This document shows, in pieces, positions 34,540 through 43,537 of a stretch of 64,000 nucleotides of DNA. Made by a program: the position numbers and the translations under genes. Positions within the stretch are counted from its first letter, which is position 1. Every line of letters begins with the position of its first letter. The DNA is from Pseudomaricurvus alkylphenolicus (GTDB lineage: Bacteria; Pseudomonadota; Gammaproteobacteria; Pseudomonadales; Cellvibrionaceae), in the NCBI RefSeq assembly GCF_011683955.1, contig NZ_JAAQPI010000009.1:186001-250000 (forward strand), in the 5' to 3' direction. Below the pieces are notes generated by a model that was not told the DNA's origin, did not search any database, and saw only the letters and a program-made list of their open reading frames with translations.

Positions 34540-34561
34540 AGCCGTCTACAGAGACGGCTTT
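34540..34561 (+). terminator. hairpin terminator after the thioredoxin gene
   Basis: AGCCGTC (34540-34546) pairs with GACGGCT (34553-34559) over a 6-base loop, followed by a short TTT. It lies between convergent genes. Moderate support because the T-run is short. Confidence 0.55.
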
Positions 34562-34604
34562 GCCCAACCCGCCCCGGGTAGGGGGCGACGTTTTATTTTA
34601 GTTT

Positions 34605-35735
34605 CTAGGCCACTTGAGCTTCCAACGCAGCCGCCAGGTTTGGCGCATATTCATGCAGGCGATCCGCCGGCATACGGCCAGTACGGTCCATATAACTTCT
34701 GATAAATTCCAGAATCGGCATATCCAGTTTTTCATGGACATGGGCGTACCAGTCCAGGCTGCGGACAGTCGCTTCCATCAGTCCCGCCTTTCTCGGTTTG
34801 CCGTTCTCTTCGTACGCGGCCAGCGCTGCGGGGATATCATCCGGGGAAGCCGCCAGAGCATCCGCCAGGCCCAGTGCATCTTCCATGGCGAGACGGGTTC
34901 CGGAACCCAGGGAGAAGTGAGCCCTGTAGAGCGCGTCACCCACCAGCACTCGGTTACCGACTGACCAGCGTTCGTTACGGATGCCTGCAAATTGATTCCA
35001 ATCAGACTTGTTCTCGATCATAGGAGTACCTTCGAATATGTCTTCGAACGCTTCTTCGAACAGCGCCTTGCGCTCAGCGTTGGTCATTTTGTCCATGCCC
35101 AGATCAAACCAACTCTGCTCATCAAGCTCTCCAACGACTGTCCACATATCCGGGGTGTAGGGATAATAGTGAACCATAATGCTGCCGTTCTTATAACTTC
35201 TGAAGCGCAAACCGGCTTCGAGCTTGGTCTTGGCGCAGCCCCACCAGACAAAATAATTACCGTGGGGACTGCGCTGGGTACCAAAGTCCTGTTCATGGGC
35301 AGTGCGAACCACTGAGTTGGCACCGTCGGCGCCAACCACAACGTCGTAGTCATCAAATTCCGCCAGATCATCGATGCGGCGCTGGTGGTGGACCTCTATG
35401 CCGAGCTCTCGGCAGCGTTGCTCCAGTACCGTCAGGATATCCAGGCGGGTGATGGCCCCCCCCATGGCAGTGGTCTCCAATTTAAACTCGCCGGTGTTGT
35501 TCTGGATAACCTGGTTGGTCAGGAAGTGCATTTTCTCTTCGAGAGCCGCCATGGTGACAGGGTCGGCCGCACCCAGTTTGTCGATGGCGGAAGCTGCCAG
35601 TCCAACGCCGAAGCCATAGGTTGCGTCCTTGGGGTTTTGCTCCAGCACCAGAATTTCTTCCGCGGTACCTCGGGATTTCAACAATATGGCCAGAAACAGT
35701 GCACTGGGGCCGCCGCCGATGATGCATACTTTCAT
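34605..35735 (-). CDS. FAD-dependent aryl(-CoA) monooxygenase, copy 1
   Basis: A 376-residue flavoprotein: Rossmann motif GGGPSA (7-12), the DG motif VVGADGANS near residue 145, and GDALYRAHFSLGSGTRLAMEDA near 275. The HFS(L/I)GSGT(K/R)LAMEDA signature is that of the monooxygenase domain of anthraniloyl-CoA monooxygenase and salicylyl-CoA 5-hydroxylase, distinct from PHBH-type enzymes. Start ATG 35735 aligns exactly with the paralogue at 49017-50147, identical in 50 of the first 54 residues. A 17-residue upstream extension is rejected. It lies 25 bp after the VOC gene. Ring hydroxylation of an aromatic acid or its CoA ester is inferred. Confidence 0.82.
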   Translation of the reverse strand: MKVCIIGGGPSALFLAILLKSRGTAEEILVLEQNPKDATYGFGVGLAASAIDKLGAADPVTMAALEEKMHFLTNQVIQNNTGEFKLETTAMGGAITRLDILTVLEQRCRELGIEVHHQRRIDDLAEFDDYDVVVGADGANSVVRTAHEQDFGTQRSPHGNYFVWWGCAKTKLEAGLRFRSYKNGSIMVHYYPYTPDMWTVVGELDEQSWFDLGMDKMTNAERKALFEEAFEDIFEGTPMIENKSDWNQFAGIRNERWSVGNRVLVGDALYRAHFSLGSGTRLAMEDALGLADALAASPDDIPAALAAYEENGKPRKAGLMEATVRSLDWYAHVHEKLDMPILEFIRSYMDRTGRMPADRLHEYAPNLAAALEAQVA

Positions 35736-35760
35736 GTGTTTTCTCCTGGGGATTTGTCGT

Positions 35761-36408
35761 TTAGTGTTGTATGACGTTGACAAAAGGTAAGGCGCCAGCC
35801 GTTTCTATATCCATATTCATCACCTTTTCCGTAATCGATGTGTAGTATTCCGGTTTTTGCACATCCGGATTGGGCAGATGCAGCGTAAATGGTTTGGTGC
35901 CTTCTCGCGGGTAACCAACTTCGTCAATCCCCTTTTTCTCAACGAAGATATCGTAAGCGTGTTTGGCATCTCCCTCGGGCAGCTCACCCTGAATATAGGC
36001 GCATTCCACCATCAGTCCGTTGGGATCAAAGGTGTAAATGGAGTGCATCCATTCTTTGTGATGGTCCTGTTCCATGACTTCCAGGCCATGATCCAGCCAG
36101 CGCTGGCGGATTTCTTCCAGTCCTTCTCGATTCTTCGCCTCATAGGCAACGTGCATATAGGCGGGACCCAGGCCCATGGCTTCCGTGACATTGGTGTTCG
36201 CCTGGCTGTGGGCCCTGGTACCGTAGGCACCCAGGTCATAGTAGGCAAGCAAGGTGCCGTCACCGGTGTCAAAGAAAACGTGCTTGTATTTGTTGCCCTT
36301 TTTGTCGTCAGTTTCTATGCCGGCAATGTGAAATTTCATTGCCTGGGTATAGAACTTGTAGGTCAGTTCGGGGGTATGGGTGCTGAATGCAACGTGATTA
36401 AGGGCCAT
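35761..36408 (-). CDS. VOC superfamily protein (extradiol-dioxygenase-like), copy 1
   Basis: A 215-residue protein with a two-module VOC fold. Putative metal ligands are His near the N-terminus (LNHVAFSTH), His in AYMHVAYE (about residue 85) and Glu in GLMVECAY (about residue 135), the spacing of type I extradiol dioxygenases and glyoxalases. About 70 further residues follow that I do not recognise. It is highly similar to the copy at 52001-52648. Both copies lie next to an FAD monooxygenase or its ligase, which suits ring cleavage or isomerisation of the hydroxylated product. The exact reaction is open. Confidence 0.72.
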   Translation of the reverse strand: MALNHVAFSTHTPELTYKFYTQAMKFHIAGIETDDKKGNKYKHVFFDTGDGTLLAYYDLGAYGTRAHSQANTNVTEAMGLGPAYMHVAYEAKNREGLEEIRQRWLDHGLEVMEQDHHKEWMHSIYTFDPNGLMVECAYIQGELPEGDAKHAYDIFVEKKGIDEVGYPREGTKPFTLHLPNPDVQKPEYYTSITEKVMNMDIETAGALPFVNVIQH

Positions 36409-36591
36409 GCTGTATTTCCTTGTCAGTTATTGAGTATCAGTGATCTCGGCTAAGAAATTGCCCAAAGCGTCACTGTGCAGGTCAACTATACCCAGAGCGG
36501 GAATTTCAATAATTGATCCTGATCAATAAAAGAATCAAGGTTCTTGTTCGTATTGTAATGAAGTGAATACGTTGTTTTGCAGTATTTGATC

Positions 36592-37893
36592 TCAGTGTTT
36601 GTAAACCTTGCCGGCCTTCATTACGAAGTCTACATCCAAGAGCTCTTCGATATTTTTTAAAGGCGAGGCGTCAGTGGCTATAATATCCGCTTCTTTACCC
36701 ACCTCGATGGTACCCAGGCTGTCGCTCAAGTCGAGTAGCTCTGCGGTATTAATGGTGGCTGTTTTGATAATCTCCATTTCGCTCATCCCCGCCCTGTGCA
36801 TCAAGACTGCTTCGCGGGCATTGATACCGTGCATCATGGCGGTATCAGTACCATAGGCCAGCTTTACACCCGCCTTGTGCAGTTTGGCGAAGTTCTTCAT
36901 CATCTGGCTGCCTACCTTGCGCGCCTTTTCCCTGATCGGCGCCGGCAAGGTATCGTTCTTGGCAGCCATTTCTCCAAGCAGATGCCCGGCCAGTAACGTA
37001 GGCACCAGATAAGCCCCGGTTTTCTTAAACAGCTTGATCGACCGGGGGCCAGCAAAACTGCCGTGTTCAATACAATCCACACCCGCCTCCAGCGCAGCGA
37101 TAATGCCGTCTTCCTGATGGGCATGAGCGGTCACCTTGCGGCCCATTCGGTGCGAGGCGTTAACAATTTCGCGGATCTCATCGCTGTCCATTTGTTGGCC
37201 AGTGCCCGTCGCCCGTTCGGTTGCCACTCCGCCCGTAGCAGATATTTTCACCCAGTCGGCGCCATAGGTAATCGCCTTGCGGGCTACGCGCCGACAATCA
37301 TAGGGGCCATCGCAGGTATTATCTCCTTTGCTGTCCAACAGATCTTTGAAATCGTGCCGCATGGCGATCTCACCTCGGTGTCCGCCTGTGACCACGATAA
37401 TTTCGGAAGCGATGATTCGGGGTCCGTCGAGCCACCCCTTTGCAATGGCATCCCGCAATGCATACATTTCCTGGGCCCCCTCTACCGGCCCGGTATCGCG
37501 GACGGTGGTAAATCCCGCCAGCAAGGTGTTTTTGGCGTGATGGGCAGAACGCATCTGCGCCAACTGACTGGACATCTTTAATTTGTCCACAGCCATCTTG
37601 GGGCCGAAATCAATCTGCAGGTGCACATGCGCATCCATCAGTCCGGGCAGGACAAAGCTGTCCTTGAGGTCGATCAACTTGGCGTTTGATCCAAATTGAT
37701 GGGCATCTGCATAGCCCTGCAGCAAGTCAACAATCTTTCCGTCCTTGACAACGATGGTATGCGCAGTGAGAGGCTTTTCTCCGGGTACGGCCAGAAGCAT
37801 ACCGGCATGGATAACCCGGTTATCGGCGTTGATAACCGTACTGGCCACCACCATCATTACGGCGGCAATGTTCCTTAAAAGTAAACGATGCAC
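36592..37893 (-). CDS. secreted amidohydrolase (imidazolonepropionase/prolidase-like), copy 1
   Basis: A 433-residue metal-dependent hydrolase with a signal peptide (about 1-23). Ligands are visible: DAHVH, a carboxylatable Lys in DWVKISATGG, TAHAHQ, EHGS and the catalytic Asp in YGTDTAM. This group of the amidohydrolase superfamily cleaves N-acyl or N-aryl amides, dipeptides or carbamates. Export to the periplasm is unusual for catabolism and implies action on the substrate before cytoplasmic entry. It is in the run TonB receptor-Rieske-amidohydrolase-VOC-monooxygenase. A second secreted amidohydrolase is at 47566-49017. Confidence 0.8.
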   Translation of the reverse strand: MHRLLLRNIAAVMMVVASTVINADNRVIHAGMLLAVPGEKPLTAHTIVVKDGKIVDLLQGYADAHQFGSNAKLIDLKDSFVLPGLMDAHVHLQIDFGPKMAVDKLKMSSQLAQMRSAHHAKNTLLAGFTTVRDTGPVEGAQEMYALRDAIAKGWLDGPRIIASEIIVVTGGHRGEIAMRHDFKDLLDSKGDNTCDGPYDCRRVARKAITYGADWVKISATGGVATERATGTGQQMDSDEIREIVNASHRMGRKVTAHAHQEDGIIAALEAGVDCIEHGSFAGPRSIKLFKKTGAYLVPTLLAGHLLGEMAAKNDTLPAPIREKARKVGSQMMKNFAKLHKAGVKLAYGTDTAMMHGINAREAVLMHRAGMSEMEIIKTATINTAELLDLSDSLGTIEVGKEADIIATDASPLKNIEELLDVDFVMKAGKVYKH

Positions 37894-37967
37894 ACATTCT
37901 CTCCTAATAGACGATTTTTTATGATTTTCAGGGGTGGGGACGCCTGCGCCCCCACGGCTCTGACCGA

Positions 37968-39002
37968 TCAGGCTTGCGACTCCTGTTCGAGCTCCAACTT
38001 AATACGCTTCTTGAGTATGCGACGCGCCCTGACATTTGCACCATCGGTTTGGATGATGGCGGGTCCCATCGCCAGGGGATCGGTTTCATCTCCCATCATA
38101 CGGGCCGCCGCTTCGATTACGGGTTTGTCCTGTTCGGTAAAGCCCTTCAGGTGCCAGGCGCGAACTGCGTTATCCACGTCTTTATCATCCAGTCGATGCT
38201 TGCGAGTCAGGCCGTAAAAGTAGTGGGCCGTTGTTTCCGTTTCCGGAGTCAACAAATGGCTGCCAAAGGACTCGTGCAGAGCCTCATTCGTATCCGCGTC
38301 CAGAAATTGGATATGGTTGGTGACAATTGAGGGAATCTGCCAGTGTGCCGCCAGAACGAAATTCCCCCGTTTGTTATCCTCGCCGGTAATGCCCCTGATA
38401 GCCGGAGGCATATTGGCATTGGGGATCGTGATGATAACGTCCACCTGTTCATCGGCCTGCTTGACTTCCAGCTGGGCGTCCTCGTAGTTGTCTACGCCAA
38501 GCTGGTCATTATGGACAAACTGCGCATGGCTGAGATCAATCAGATTATCGATATAGAGCTCATAGGCCGCATCCACATGAATATGGCCGGTCACTGTTCT
38601 GGTTTTCGGGTCGGTAACGTAGCTGAGGTCCGGGATCAACGCCGGATCGGCTTGTTCTGGATCTCCTCCCCAGAACCAGACCAGATCATGGCGCTCTTCC
38701 ACACGATACGCGGGTACTTTCGCTTTGGGGGGAATATCTCCGTCCCCATTGGGATTCAGAACACAGGCACCATGACCATTAAAGCGCAGTCCGTGGTAGG
38801 GACACTCGATGGTATCGCCCTGTAATTTCCCCATGGAAAGCGGCGCAAAGCGATGTGGGCAGCGATTGCCAATGGCCACCACATCTCCGTCTTCCCTGCG
38901 GTAGAGCACAATATCTTGATCGAGCAGTTTGCGCCCCAATGGTTCACGAGAAACTTCATCACCCCAGGCGGCGACGTACCAGGTATTCTTTAAATAGGTC
39001 AT
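37968..39002 (-). CDS. Rieske non-heme iron oxygenase, alpha subunit (VanA-like)
   Basis: A 344-residue ring-modifying oxygenase. The Rieske cluster is C48-P-H50...C67-P-Y-H70. The mononuclear iron site shows N153-L-I-D156-L-S-H159-x4-H164. Size and motif order fit vanillate O-demethylase-like single-component oxygenases that demethylate or hydroxylate aromatic acids. No dedicated ferredoxin reductase (VanB) is encoded within the window, so reductant must come from elsewhere. It lies 42 bp after the TonB receptor. Confidence 0.87.
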   Translation of the reverse strand: MTYLKNTWYVAAWGDEVSREPLGRKLLDQDIVLYRREDGDVVAIGNRCPHRFAPLSMGKLQGDTIECPYHGLRFNGHGACVLNPNGDGDIPPKAKVPAYRVEERHDLVWFWGGDPEQADPALIPDLSYVTDPKTRTVTGHIHVDAAYELYIDNLIDLSHAQFVHNDQLGVDNYEDAQLEVKQADEQVDVIITIPNANMPPAIRGITGEDNKRGNFVLAAHWQIPSIVTNHIQFLDADTNEALHESFGSHLLTPETETTAHYFYGLTRKHRLDDKDVDNAVRAWHLKGFTEQDKPVIEAAARMMGDETDPLAMGPAIIQTDGANVRARRILKKRIKLELEQESQA

Positions 39003-39044
39003 ATTGACTCCTGACTCTCATCATGCGTGTAAATTTCGTGCTAT

Positions 39045-41489
39045 CTAGAAGCGATAGCTGGCTTGAACTTCGTAACTTCTCGGTGCATCCAAAAAGTGAA
39101 AATAGCTTCCCAGGAACCCCAGATTTCCCAGTGGGATATCGTCAGGGGCGTTGGAAACCGTTTCGTCGGTGAGATTCTTGCCAAGCAACGCCAGCGTCCA
39201 GCTGTCGTCACCCGCGATCTGGATTCTGGCGTTGATCTTGGTAAAGGCATCCTGCTGTAACACTGGATCGTTGTCGTTGGTGGGCAGGTAATCGCCCATA
39301 TATTGCAGATCGATGCCGGCTTTCAGTTCCAGCCTGTCGCTGAGCTGGTGGCGGTATTCAAATGCCAGATTGCCGGACCATTCGGGCGCAAATTGTGTTG
39401 GCTGCCCGGACAGGTCCTGTTCGCATCCATCAGGTCCAGTCCAGTTAGCCGTCTGTCCCGCGGTACAGGGAGCTCCCTGATAGGAATCGTAGGTCGCGTC
39501 CAGATAGGATAACGCATAGCGCATGGACAGGTTTTCCGTCAGCAGCACCTGGCCGTCCAGTTCTACCCCTTCCGTGACGGTTTCCGCGGCATTGCGGACC
39601 ACAAATCCGGCGACGCCGTCGAATACACTGACCTGTACATCTTCGAAACTGTTACTGAACACCGCGATGTTCAACTGAGCGCGCCCATCCCAGAGCGACA
39701 TTTTTGCACCCAATTCGATACTCTCGACAGTTTCGTCTTCAAACTCCTGAAATTCAGCCAGGGCAGTAAGATTCGCTTCGTCAAAACCACCGGCCTTGTA
39801 GCCGCTGCCGAACTTCAGATAGGCCATAATGTCGGCATTGATGTCGTACTGAAACACGATGTCCCCGGTCCAATGTTCCTCGTGGCGAACATTGTCATAA
39901 CCCTGCTGCACCGAGCAACTGACGGCGGGAACCGGTACTGGCAGAGAGGGAAAGGACGTGCGGCAGACTTCATACCCCGAAGCGTCAAAGGTGTGCGCGA
40001 CCGCGAAGTTTAGAAATTGATCATAGAAGGCCTGGTGCGGAAGGCTTGCTGCGGTCGCAAAGGCGACGTAATCCGTACCACTGAACGCTGCGGTATGCAT
40101 GGTTTTTTCAAAGATCTTCTCATCGTCTGAATAGCGCAAGCCGGCAATTACCCTCAGATCATTAGTCAAATTCCAGGTGATCTGGGAAAATGCCGAAAAG
40201 GTTTCGCTGTCCTGGGTGAAATTGCCCGCCATCACTGCGTCGCCAAAACCCGCCTGTACAATCGCTTCCAGCGGGTGACCCGCAAACAGCGGCGCAATGG
40301 AGGACAAGACAATGTCCAGATCGCGCCCCCGGCTCAGATTTTCGTTCTGATAATAGACTCCGGCCATATACTCGAGAGTTCCGCCAGTGGGAGAAGTCAA
40401 AATAAACTCCTGGCTGAATTGATCGTGCTCCTCGAAACGCTGCGCGCCAATCATTTGTAGTGGCCCGAAATCCAGGTCCAGTGAGTTTTCAACCGACGCC
40501 TCTACGTAGGCGGTAATCGAGCGAATATTGAAATCGCTAATATCCCAGTTTGCGGTCAGTGAAAAGGTGTCCCACTCGGAGTCGTCAAATTGAGCGGGTC
40601 GACCAGGCAGGCTTCCGGTGCCATACTTGTCGTAGTTGATACCCGCCCGAAAGTCAGGATCGCCAAACGTTTGATAAATAAAGTCCGAAGCCGGAGTGGT
40701 AATGCCAATGGTGTTCTGGCGACCCCGTGTATCGGTTTTACCCTGTTCTACCTTGAGGCGAAAACCCAGGTCTTCGGTGGGCTGCCAATCCAGCGTTAAT
40801 CGAGCTATGGTGTCCTCTTCCTGGCGTTCATCCTGATTGAGGGAGTGATTACGAAAATAACCATCGCTCTCTTCCCGACGCAGGGCCAGGCGGGCATTGA
40901 CGGTCTCACTCAACGCACCGGAAACAATCAGTGAAGTGCCCCACCCCCCAAACTCCGGCTCTAACGATGCCTGAATCGAGGCCTCAAATTCTTCCTCCGG
41001 ACCCGCCGTGGTGATATTCATTGCACCGGCAACGGTGTTCTTTCCGAACAGGGTACTTTGGGGACCTTTAAGAACTTCAACCCGTTCCACATCCAGTAAC
41101 GCCGAGCGCGACGCTTGAGAACGACCGAAGTAAACGCCATCGATAAAGGTACCCACTGATTGCTCGAAACCTGCATTACTGGGTGAGCCGATGCCGCGGA
41201 TAAAGATAGCATCACTGCCGGAGTTTTCGGAGATATTGACATTGGGCATAAAGGCGGAGATATCCTCTAAAGAGCCAACGCCTTGTTCGGTAATCTTTTC
41301 CCCGCCCATGACCGACAGTGCAATAGGTACATCCTGCAGCCCTTCGGCTCGTTTGGTGGCGGTAACGATCACTTCTTCGATCTGAAACCCTTCCGCTGCA
41401 GGCTGGTTTAATGGCAGTAATGCCAGAGTGATGGCAGCCGCGAGTGCTGATTTTGGGGAAGTTTGCTTATTAGTTTTATCGTTAACCAT
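39045..41489 (-). CDS. TonB-dependent outer-membrane receptor, copy 1
   Basis: An 814-residue receptor: signal peptide (about 1-33), TonB-box-like IEEVIVTATKR, plug motif LLDVERVEVLKGPQSTLFGKNTVAGAMN (read in parts), long barrel ending in EVQASYRF. It is strongly similar in plug and C-terminus to the receptor at 54792-57281. A GAGAGAG site precedes ATG 41489. The promoter region carries one copy of the 22-bp inverted repeat at 41557-41578. Ligand probably an aromatic or sulfated aromatic compound (inference from neighbours). Confidence 0.9.
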   Translation of the reverse strand: MVNDKTNKQTSPKSALAAAITLALLPLNQPAAEGFQIEEVIVTATKRAEGLQDVPIALSVMGGEKITEQGVGSLEDISAFMPNVNISENSGSDAIFIRGIGSPSNAGFEQSVGTFIDGVYFGRSQASRSALLDVERVEVLKGPQSTLFGKNTVAGAMNITTAGPEEEFEASIQASLEPEFGGWGTSLIVSGALSETVNARLALRREESDGYFRNHSLNQDERQEEDTIARLTLDWQPTEDLGFRLKVEQGKTDTRGRQNTIGITTPASDFIYQTFGDPDFRAGINYDKYGTGSLPGRPAQFDDSEWDTFSLTANWDISDFNIRSITAYVEASVENSLDLDFGPLQMIGAQRFEEHDQFSQEFILTSPTGGTLEYMAGVYYQNENLSRGRDLDIVLSSIAPLFAGHPLEAIVQAGFGDAVMAGNFTQDSETFSAFSQITWNLTNDLRVIAGLRYSDDEKIFEKTMHTAAFSGTDYVAFATAASLPHQAFYDQFLNFAVAHTFDASGYEVCRTSFPSLPVPVPAVSCSVQQGYDNVRHEEHWTGDIVFQYDINADIMAYLKFGSGYKAGGFDEANLTALAEFQEFEDETVESIELGAKMSLWDGRAQLNIAVFSNSFEDVQVSVFDGVAGFVVRNAAETVTEGVELDGQVLLTENLSMRYALSYLDATYDSYQGAPCTAGQTANWTGPDGCEQDLSGQPTQFAPEWSGNLAFEYRHQLSDRLELKAGIDLQYMGDYLPTNDNDPVLQQDAFTKINARIQIAGDDSWTLALLGKNLTDETVSNAPDDIPLGNLGFLGSYFHFLDAPRSYEVQASYRF

Positions 41490-41556
41490 GATAACTCTCT
41501 CGTATAGACCTGTTGGTTGGCTTATCTCTTCGGCACTGAAATGCGCCCAATTAAAT

Positions 41557-41578
41557 AATACGTATTATGGTTCTTATT
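41557..41578. promoter_or_regulatory. 22-bp inverted-repeat operator, copy at TonB receptor 1
   Basis: AATACGTA-N6-TTCTTATT, 14 of 16 matches to AATAAGAA-N6-TTCTTATT, ends 68-89 bp before the receptor start. It overlaps a perfect 14-bp palindrome ATAATACGTATTAT (41555-41568). Confidence 0.5.
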
Positions 41579-41657
41579 TGTGGGAAAGCTGAACTATCGT
41601 ACTCCCGCCTTTTTTAGGATCCCACGTCAGCCCCTGAATGGGCCCTGTGCGATCTAA

Positions 41658-42290
41658 CTACGACCCAATCTTGGCCAACTGACGCAGCTGCTTGCGCAGA
41701 TGTGTCAGCTTTTCGTCCAGCCCCACTCGACCGGGCTCCTTGACCAGGGCAAAACTGAGACCCCGCAAGGTCAGGTTGGTGATATCGATCAATTCATCAG
41801 CCTCTTCCGGAGAAATACCGGATTTGGTCAATGTCTCTTTCCACCTGTCGTCAAACAATTTGCGAAAGCGATCAACAAGTGGGAAATACTCTTCAGCGAG
41901 GTAAGGTTCGTTTCTCGCCGCTAGCAGCAACTCCAGCATGGCGATATAGCGCTCGGACAGAAAAAAACGTTCCGATGCATCAAAGAACGCATCAACCGCT
42001 TCCTCTCGCCCGTCAGCTTCAAGTGCGGCTTCTTCGACCTTTTTCATCTCCAGCCCCATAACGTATTGGGCAGCGGAGATAACCAACTGGTCTTTGGTCG
42101 AGTAGTAGTGATTAAGGGCACCTCGGGAAACACCGGCCCGCTTGGCGACCTTCGCCATCGTCATAGCCGCGTAGCCCTCTTCGTACAGCATCTCAATAGC
42201 AGCAACCATCAGTGCGTTGATGGTTGCCTTGCGCTGTCGCTCCTTAACACCGGTGGAACGCGTGGCTTTTGTTGGAGCGACCGCTGTCAT
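41658..42290 (-). CDS. TetR family repressor of the catabolic island
   Basis: A 210-residue TetR protein with N-terminal HTH (AAIEMLYEEGYAAMTMAKVAKRAGVSRGALNHYYSTKDQLV read in parts) and a helical ligand domain. Start ATG 42290 follows GAGGG; a 22-residue upstream extension is rejected. Its upstream region holds the ACAAAC-N2-GTTTGT palindrome at 42354-42373, suggesting autoregulation. Promoter and first codons are duplicated at 33066-33209. It lies just upstream of TonB receptor 1. Confidence 0.85.
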   Translation of the reverse strand: MTAVAPTKATRSTGVKERQRKATINALMVAAIEMLYEEGYAAMTMAKVAKRAGVSRGALNHYYSTKDQLVISAAQYVMGLEMKKVEEAALEADGREEAVDAFFDASERFFLSERYIAMLELLLAARNEPYLAEEYFPLVDRFRKLFDDRWKETLTKSGISPEEADELIDITNLTLRGLSFALVKEPGRVGLDEKLTHLRKQLRQLAKIGS

Positions 42291-42374
42291 AGAAACCCTC
42301 AAATACGAATGCTGACTTTGATTTGTATAGACTAGCAGAGTTCCTACATTTTGCAAACAAACGTGTTTGTGTGT
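42232..42374. repeat. TetR promoter-start region duplicated at 33066-33209
   Basis: Partner of the repeat described at 33066-33209. This copy is in its native context, upstream of and into a full-length TetR gene, so it is probably the parent or closest to it. Confidence 0.7.
42354..42373. promoter_or_regulatory. TetR-type operator candidate, copy 2
   Basis: CA-A-ACAAAC-GT-GTTTGT-G-TG is a 20-bp palindrome with one mismatched pair, 64 bp upstream of the TetR start. The core is the same as at 33188-33209. Confidence 0.55.
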
Positions 42375-42498
42375 GTATTAGCGGAGTCAAGGACGGAAAT
42401 CTTTTGTATTTCAATATGCTAGGTGATTTAGGCGTAATTCGAACAAGTCGAAAATAAACGAAAGGACAAAAATTTGAAGCAACTTTGGCCAATTCAGA

Positions 42499-43407
42499 CT
42501 AAATATAGCTGCCAGCCTTTTCGACCACTTCTCTAAACCACTGGTGCTCAGGATCGTTGTCATAAGAGCGATTCCACACCAGGCCGACCTCATACTGCGG
42601 CATGTCGTAGGGTAATTCGAGTGCTTTGATCTCCGCCTGTTGCCCCAATATGTCCACCATTTTTTTGGGCAAGATGGATATCGCCTCGGCGTGGCGCAAT
42701 GCGTAAACCAGGGACTCATGGGTACTGAATTCGGCAATGGCATTAATGCGAAGCCCACGCTCCTCCAGAAATTTATCGGCCAGCGATTGCGCACCGCTGG
42801 TCATCGATGGATTGAATCTGAGATGACTTTCCGCCAGCAGTTGTTGCTCAGAGATCGTGTTATCGTATTTTTCAGTCCCCTCCCACACGGCCGCCACCAG
42901 ATGGTCGGTGTAGAGGGCTTGAAAACTGGTCTCCTCAGACTTGCCCAGGATGGTGTCAAACGGTGCAATCAACAGATCCAGGTGTCCCGAACGCAGTCGT
43001 TCGCGAGTATCAACAGCCAGCGGGCCGAAAATCACTCGGGTCGACGGTGCCTCCGACTGCATCATGGAAATGATTGGTCCGCCGACTCTGTGACGAATAA
43101 AATCGGTGGTTACCAGCGTAAATTGACGTTGCAGTTTCTCCGGCGAGAAACGCACCTCTTCCACAAGACCTTCGATATTGCGGATGATTTCTTCGACGGG
43201 TTCAATCAGATTTTCCGCTCGCCGCGTCGGCACCATCTTTCTGCCGGACCGGACAAACAACTCATCCTGAAAAGCCCAGCGCAGACGTGCCAGGGAAGCA
43301 CTAACCGACGATTGCGATACAGACAACTTCTCGGCGACTTTTGTGGTATTCGGCTCTTTCAGGAGCTCTCTCAGGACATACAGGAGATTGAGATCGATCC
43401 GACGCAT
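42499..43407 (-). CDS. LysR family regulator (NodD/LinR/PcpR-like)
   Basis: A 302-residue LTTR beginning RRIDLNLLYVLRELL, with a winged helix (TKVAEKLSVSQSSVSASLARLR) of the NodD/LinR/PcpR branch, which often responds to aromatic compounds. ATG 43407 is preferred because AAGGA lies 9 bp upstream; ATG 43425 is the alternative. It is divergent from the PcpC-like GST gene. The GCTACCGG box (43443-43465) sits between the two and recurs at two other promoters. Confidence 0.85.
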   Translation of the reverse strand: MRRIDLNLLYVLRELLKEPNTTKVAEKLSVSQSSVSASLARLRWAFQDELFVRSGRKMVPTRRAENLIEPVEEIIRNIEGLVEEVRFSPEKLQRQFTLVTTDFIRHRVGGPIISMMQSEAPSTRVIFGPLAVDTRERLRSGHLDLLIAPFDTILGKSEETSFQALYTDHLVAAVWEGTEKYDNTISEQQLLAESHLRFNPSMTSGAQSLADKFLEERGLRINAIAEFSTHESLVYALRHAEAISILPKKMVDILGQQAEIKALELPYDMPQYEVGLVWNRSYDNDPEHQWFREVVEKAGSYI

Positions 43408-43442
43408 GACAGTATCCTTATGCATTTGATAGCCGGGTTGCT

Positions 43443-43465
43443 GCTACCGGTATTATTCATTACTC
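43443..43465 (+). promoter_or_regulatory. GCTACCGG-WTTATTCATT box between LysR and GST genes
   Basis: GCTACCGGTATTATTCATT lies 36 bp from the LysR start and 95 bp from the GST start. It matches the box at 33293 closely and is the natural target of the divergent LysR protein. Confidence 0.55.
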
Positions 43466-43537
43466 AACTATTTTAGGCGTCGCTAACATTGTTGTCAGCC
43501 GCAAATAGCGCCCTTACCTGTTGATAGGAGTCATCCA

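Noticed and set aside
42640-43476. 278-codon reading frame on the plus strand opposite the LysR gene
   Set aside because: The LysR frame has canonical domains; the antisense frame has none.
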